Assembly: GCA_021808665.1 (NCBI GenBank)
Contig: JAKBBA010000155.1
Coordinates: forward strand, 1 to 7,260
Origin: Actinomycetes bacterium
Lineage (GTDB): Bacteria; Actinomycetota; Acidimicrobiia; Acidimicrobiales; Palsa-688
Length of the DNA: 7,260 nucleotides
Direction of reading: 5' to 3'
In this document: piece after piece, positions 5,812 to 7,260 of the stretch
Numbering within the stretch: the stretch's first letter is position 1
Layout: each line of letters begins with the position of its first letter
Notes under the pieces: model-generated
Told to the model about the DNA's origin: nothing
What the model saw: the letters and a program-made list of their open reading frames with translations, nothing else
The model's database searches: none
Translations under genes and position numbers: made by a program

Positions 5812-5836
5812 GCCTGAACACTACGAGGCACTTGCA

Positions 5837-5892
5837 CCCCCTTGGGCAGTCGGCTGCAGTCGGCTGCAAGGATGCCCCTCTTGGGCTAGTCG
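5837..5892. repeat. Short direct repeats next to the IS left end
   Basis: The decamer CAGTCGGCTG is repeated in tandem at 5847-5856 and 5857-5866. A larger imperfect copy pair is CCCCCTTGGGCAGTCG (5837-5852) and CCCCTCTTGGGCTAGTCG (5875-5892), which differ only by two inserted T residues. CTTGCA (5831-5836) and TGCAAG (5865-5870) form an inverted pair around the first copy. The cluster lies between the hydrolase start and the IS end; it may be a small duplication or a hydrolase control site. Confidence 0.5.
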
Positions 5893-5898
5893 CAATAC

Positions 5899-5913
5899 CA
5901 CTTAGTTAAGGGG
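5899..5913 (+). repeat. Candidate left terminal inverted repeat of the IS
   Basis: CACTTAGTTAAGGGG directly precedes the transposase leader and changes abruptly from the repeat-rich DNA on its left. I recall similar CACTTAGTTAA ends from actinobacterial IS4 elements, but the partner repeat is outside the window, so this is an inference from position and memory of the family. Confidence 0.4.
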
Positions 5914-5934
5914 TTGGTGGTGTAGGATCGGTTT

Positions 5935-7134
5935 ATGCCGCGTGCTGGTCAGGTCAAGGGGTCGGGTGGCGAGCGTTTGACGGATCGGATTGCGATCGGG
6001 GTGTTGACGTCGACGTTTCCTCCGGCGCTGGTTGACGAGGTGCTTGAAGCGTCGGGCCGGGTCGAGCGGCGACAGCGGCTGCTGCCGGCGAGGGTCGTCG
6101 TGTATTTCGTGCTGGCGATGTGTGTGTGGGCTGACGAGGAGTATGTGGAGGTCGCCCGTCTTTTGGTCGGTGGTTTGAAGACGATGCTCCGGTGGCGTGG
6201 GTCGTGGCAGGTGCCGACTTCGGGGGCGATCACCCAGGCGCGGGCCCGTCTGGGCGCAGGGGTGCTTAAGGCGCTGTTCGAGCGGGTCGCCGCACCGGTG
6301 AGCAGCGAGGGGGCTGCCGGCTCGTGGTGGCGGGGGCGTCGTCTCATGGCGATCGACGGGACGGTGTTCGATCTGGCAGACACCGCCGAGAACGCTGAGC
6401 GGTTCGGCCGGCCGGGATCGGGACGAGGTGACGGCGCTTTCCCCCAGGCCCGGGTCGTCGCGCTCGCCGAGTGCGGCACGCACGCGATCGTCGGCGTTGA
6501 GATCGGGCCGTGCACGACCGGGGAGACGACACTCGCTCGTGGTCTGTTCAGGCTGCTCGAAGAAGGCATGCTCCTTCTCGTCGACCGGGCCTTTTCCGGC
6601 TACGAGCTGTGGGAGGCAGCAGCGGCGACTGGAGCTGCGTTGTGCTGGCGGACGAAGTCGAACACGGTGCTGCCGGTCCTGACAGCACTTCCCGACGGCT
6701 CCTACCTGTCACAGCTTCGACCGCCGCGGGGTAACCCGGGGGCTCCGGTCACTGTCCGGGTCGTCGAGTACACCCTCACCCACCCGTCGCGCCCCCAAGA
6801 CGAGGGCCCGATCCGGCTTGTCAGCACGCTCTTGGATCCAGCCGAGGCGCCCGCCCTGGAACTCGCCGGCCTCTACGGCGAGCGCTGGGAGGAGGAGAAC
6901 GCCTTCGACGAGCTGAAAACCCACCAGCGCGGAGCGGGCCGGGTGCTGCGCTCGAAGTCTCCCGACATGGTCACCCAGGAGATCTACGCCCACCTGCTCG
7001 TCTACTTCGCTATCCGATCGCTGATCAACCAGGCTGCCGAGCCGACCGGGCTCGACCCGGACCGGGTCTCTTTCACCGCCGCCCTTCGCGTCGTCCGCCG
7101 CCAGGTCACCGACCAGGCGGCCTTTTCCCCCTGA
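5935..7134 (+). CDS. IS4-family DDE transposase, stopped by an in-frame CCC-TGA
   Basis: The first 399 residues of an IS4-family transposase, which cuts and pastes its own element. The N-terminal IS4 domain is clear (GERLTDRIAIGVLTSTFPP, about 12-30, and RRQRLLPARVVVYFVLAM). The catalytic residues are Asp141 (AIDGTVFDLADT), Asp217 (LLLVDRAFSGYELW) and Glu321 within a perfect Y-x2-R-x3-E-x6-K signature (Tyr314, Arg317, Glu321, Lys328). AGGA (5924-5927) lies seven bases before the ATG. The frame ends at TGA 7132-7134 directly after TTT-TCC-CCC, but relatives extend about 40 residues further, and that tail is found in the +1 frame. Either a C was gained in the run and the gene is inactive, or the site is read by +1 frameshifting. 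All catalytic residues precede the break, so a shortened enzyme might retain some activity. Confidence 0.85.
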   Translation: MPRAGQVKGSGGERLTDRIAIGVLTSTFPPALVDEVLEASGRVERRQRLLPARVVVYFVLAMCVWADEEYVEVARLLVGGLKTMLRWRGSWQVPTSGAITQARARLGAGVLKALFERVAAPVSSEGAAGSWWRGRRLMAIDGTVFDLADTAENAERFGRPGSGRGDGAFPQARVVALAECGTHAIVGVEIGPCTTGETTLARGLFRLLEEGMLLLVDRAFSGYELWEAAAATGAALCWRTKSNTVLPVLTALPDGSYLSQLRPPRGNPGAPVTVRVVEYTLTHPSRPQDEGPIRLVSTLLDPAEAPALELAGLYGERWEEENAFDELKTHQRGAGRVLRSKSPDMVTQEIYAHLLVYFAIRSLINQAAEPTGLDPDRVSFTAALRVVRRQVTDQAAFSP

Positions 7135-7260
7135 GCGTTTCGCCGCAGCACTACACGAAACGACCGCCGAGATCCTACGGCGACTCAACAAGCGCCGACT
7201 CCGCGTCAACGCCCGGGTGATCAAACGCAAAATGTCCAAATGGCCTCTCAAACGCGCCGA
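7130..7260 (+). pseudogene. Continuation of the IS4 transposase C-terminus in the +1 frame
   Basis: From CCT at 7130 the second frame reads PERFAAALHETTAEILRRLN and then a strongly basic stretch (KRRLRVNARVIKRK...) with no stop to the window end. The preceding frame ends AAFS; joined, this gives AAFSPERFAAAL, the expected passage into the basic C-terminal tail of actinobacterial IS4 transposases. One skipped base at 7129 restores the full-length protein. Confidence 0.65.

Larger units (their letters stand above)
5899..7260 (+). mobile_element. IS4-family insertion sequence, left part (right end outside window)
   Basis: The element is defined by its DDE transposase and by a plausible left terminus, CACTTAGTTAAGGGG starting at 5899, 36 bases before the transposase ATG. 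The right inverted repeat and any target-site duplication lie beyond the window, so the exact left boundary is provisional. The transposase frame is still open at the last base, so the element is at least 1.36 kb, consistent with IS4-family sizes. Confidence 0.65.

Noticed and set aside
5006..5869. A 287-codon - strand frame over the hydrolase
   Set aside because: It is a frame-shifted shadow of the hydrolase, Arg/His/Gly rich and without the catalytic motifs.
1..7260. CRISPR array, rRNA gene or integrase
   Set aside because: No regularly spaced repeats, no rRNA-like conserved blocks and no tyrosine or serine recombinase motifs were seen on either strand.

Overview
The window looks like chromosomal accessory DNA from a high-G+C Actinomycetota-type bacterium. 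The base composition is strongly G+C rich, GTG and TTG starts occur, and the protein families (SAF/MinD-like pilus-type genes, ClpX-type zinc-finger protein, IS4 transposase of actinobacterial type) fit that group. No species can be named from the sequence. Nearly every block is complete on one side and broken on the other, so this reads as a patchwork of insertions and deletions rather than an ordinary conserved locus.

Left block (1-1640, + strand): an A+T-rich leader, an exported PKD-like protein (114-1001), a short membrane-anchored SAF/CpaB-related protein that seems to have lost its core in frame (1017-1421), and the first ~70 codons of a MinD/CpaE-like ATPase (from 1423). This gene order is typical of the start of actinobacterial Tad/Flp-type secretion or pilus clusters. 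The ATPase loses its family sequence just after a perfect 7-bp inverted repeat at 1621-1636, and nothing downstream looks like its missing part or like CpaF/TadB/TadC.

Middle block (1701-4286, - strand): an AbiE-type toxin-antitoxin operon read leftwards. The order is AbiEi-family antitoxin (3450-4286), AbiEii-family nucleotidyltransferase toxin (2074-3456, start overlapping the antitoxin stop), and a small unrecognised third gene (1701-2045). The toxin carries two extra C-terminal modules, a WYL-like domain and a C2HC zinc-binding tail. The upstream region has repeated TACTGCGCT motifs and an inverted repeat that could be the antitoxin operator. Beyond it lies a tRNA-like T-arm hairpin on the - strand that does not complete into a normal cloverleaf.

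Right block (4530-7260): a ClpX-type C4 zinc-finger gene (+, from 4603) that appears frameshifted near 4971, a convergent intact alpha/beta hydrolase (5029-5811, -), short direct repeats, and the left part of an IS4-family insertion sequence (about 5899 to past the window end). Its DDE transposase is interrupted by a CCC-TGA at 7129-7134; the +1 frame continues as the expected basic C-terminus to the end of the window.

The genes do not form one pathway. The most interesting unit is the three-gene AbiE operon with its multidomain toxin, placed beside a truncated pilus-type locus.
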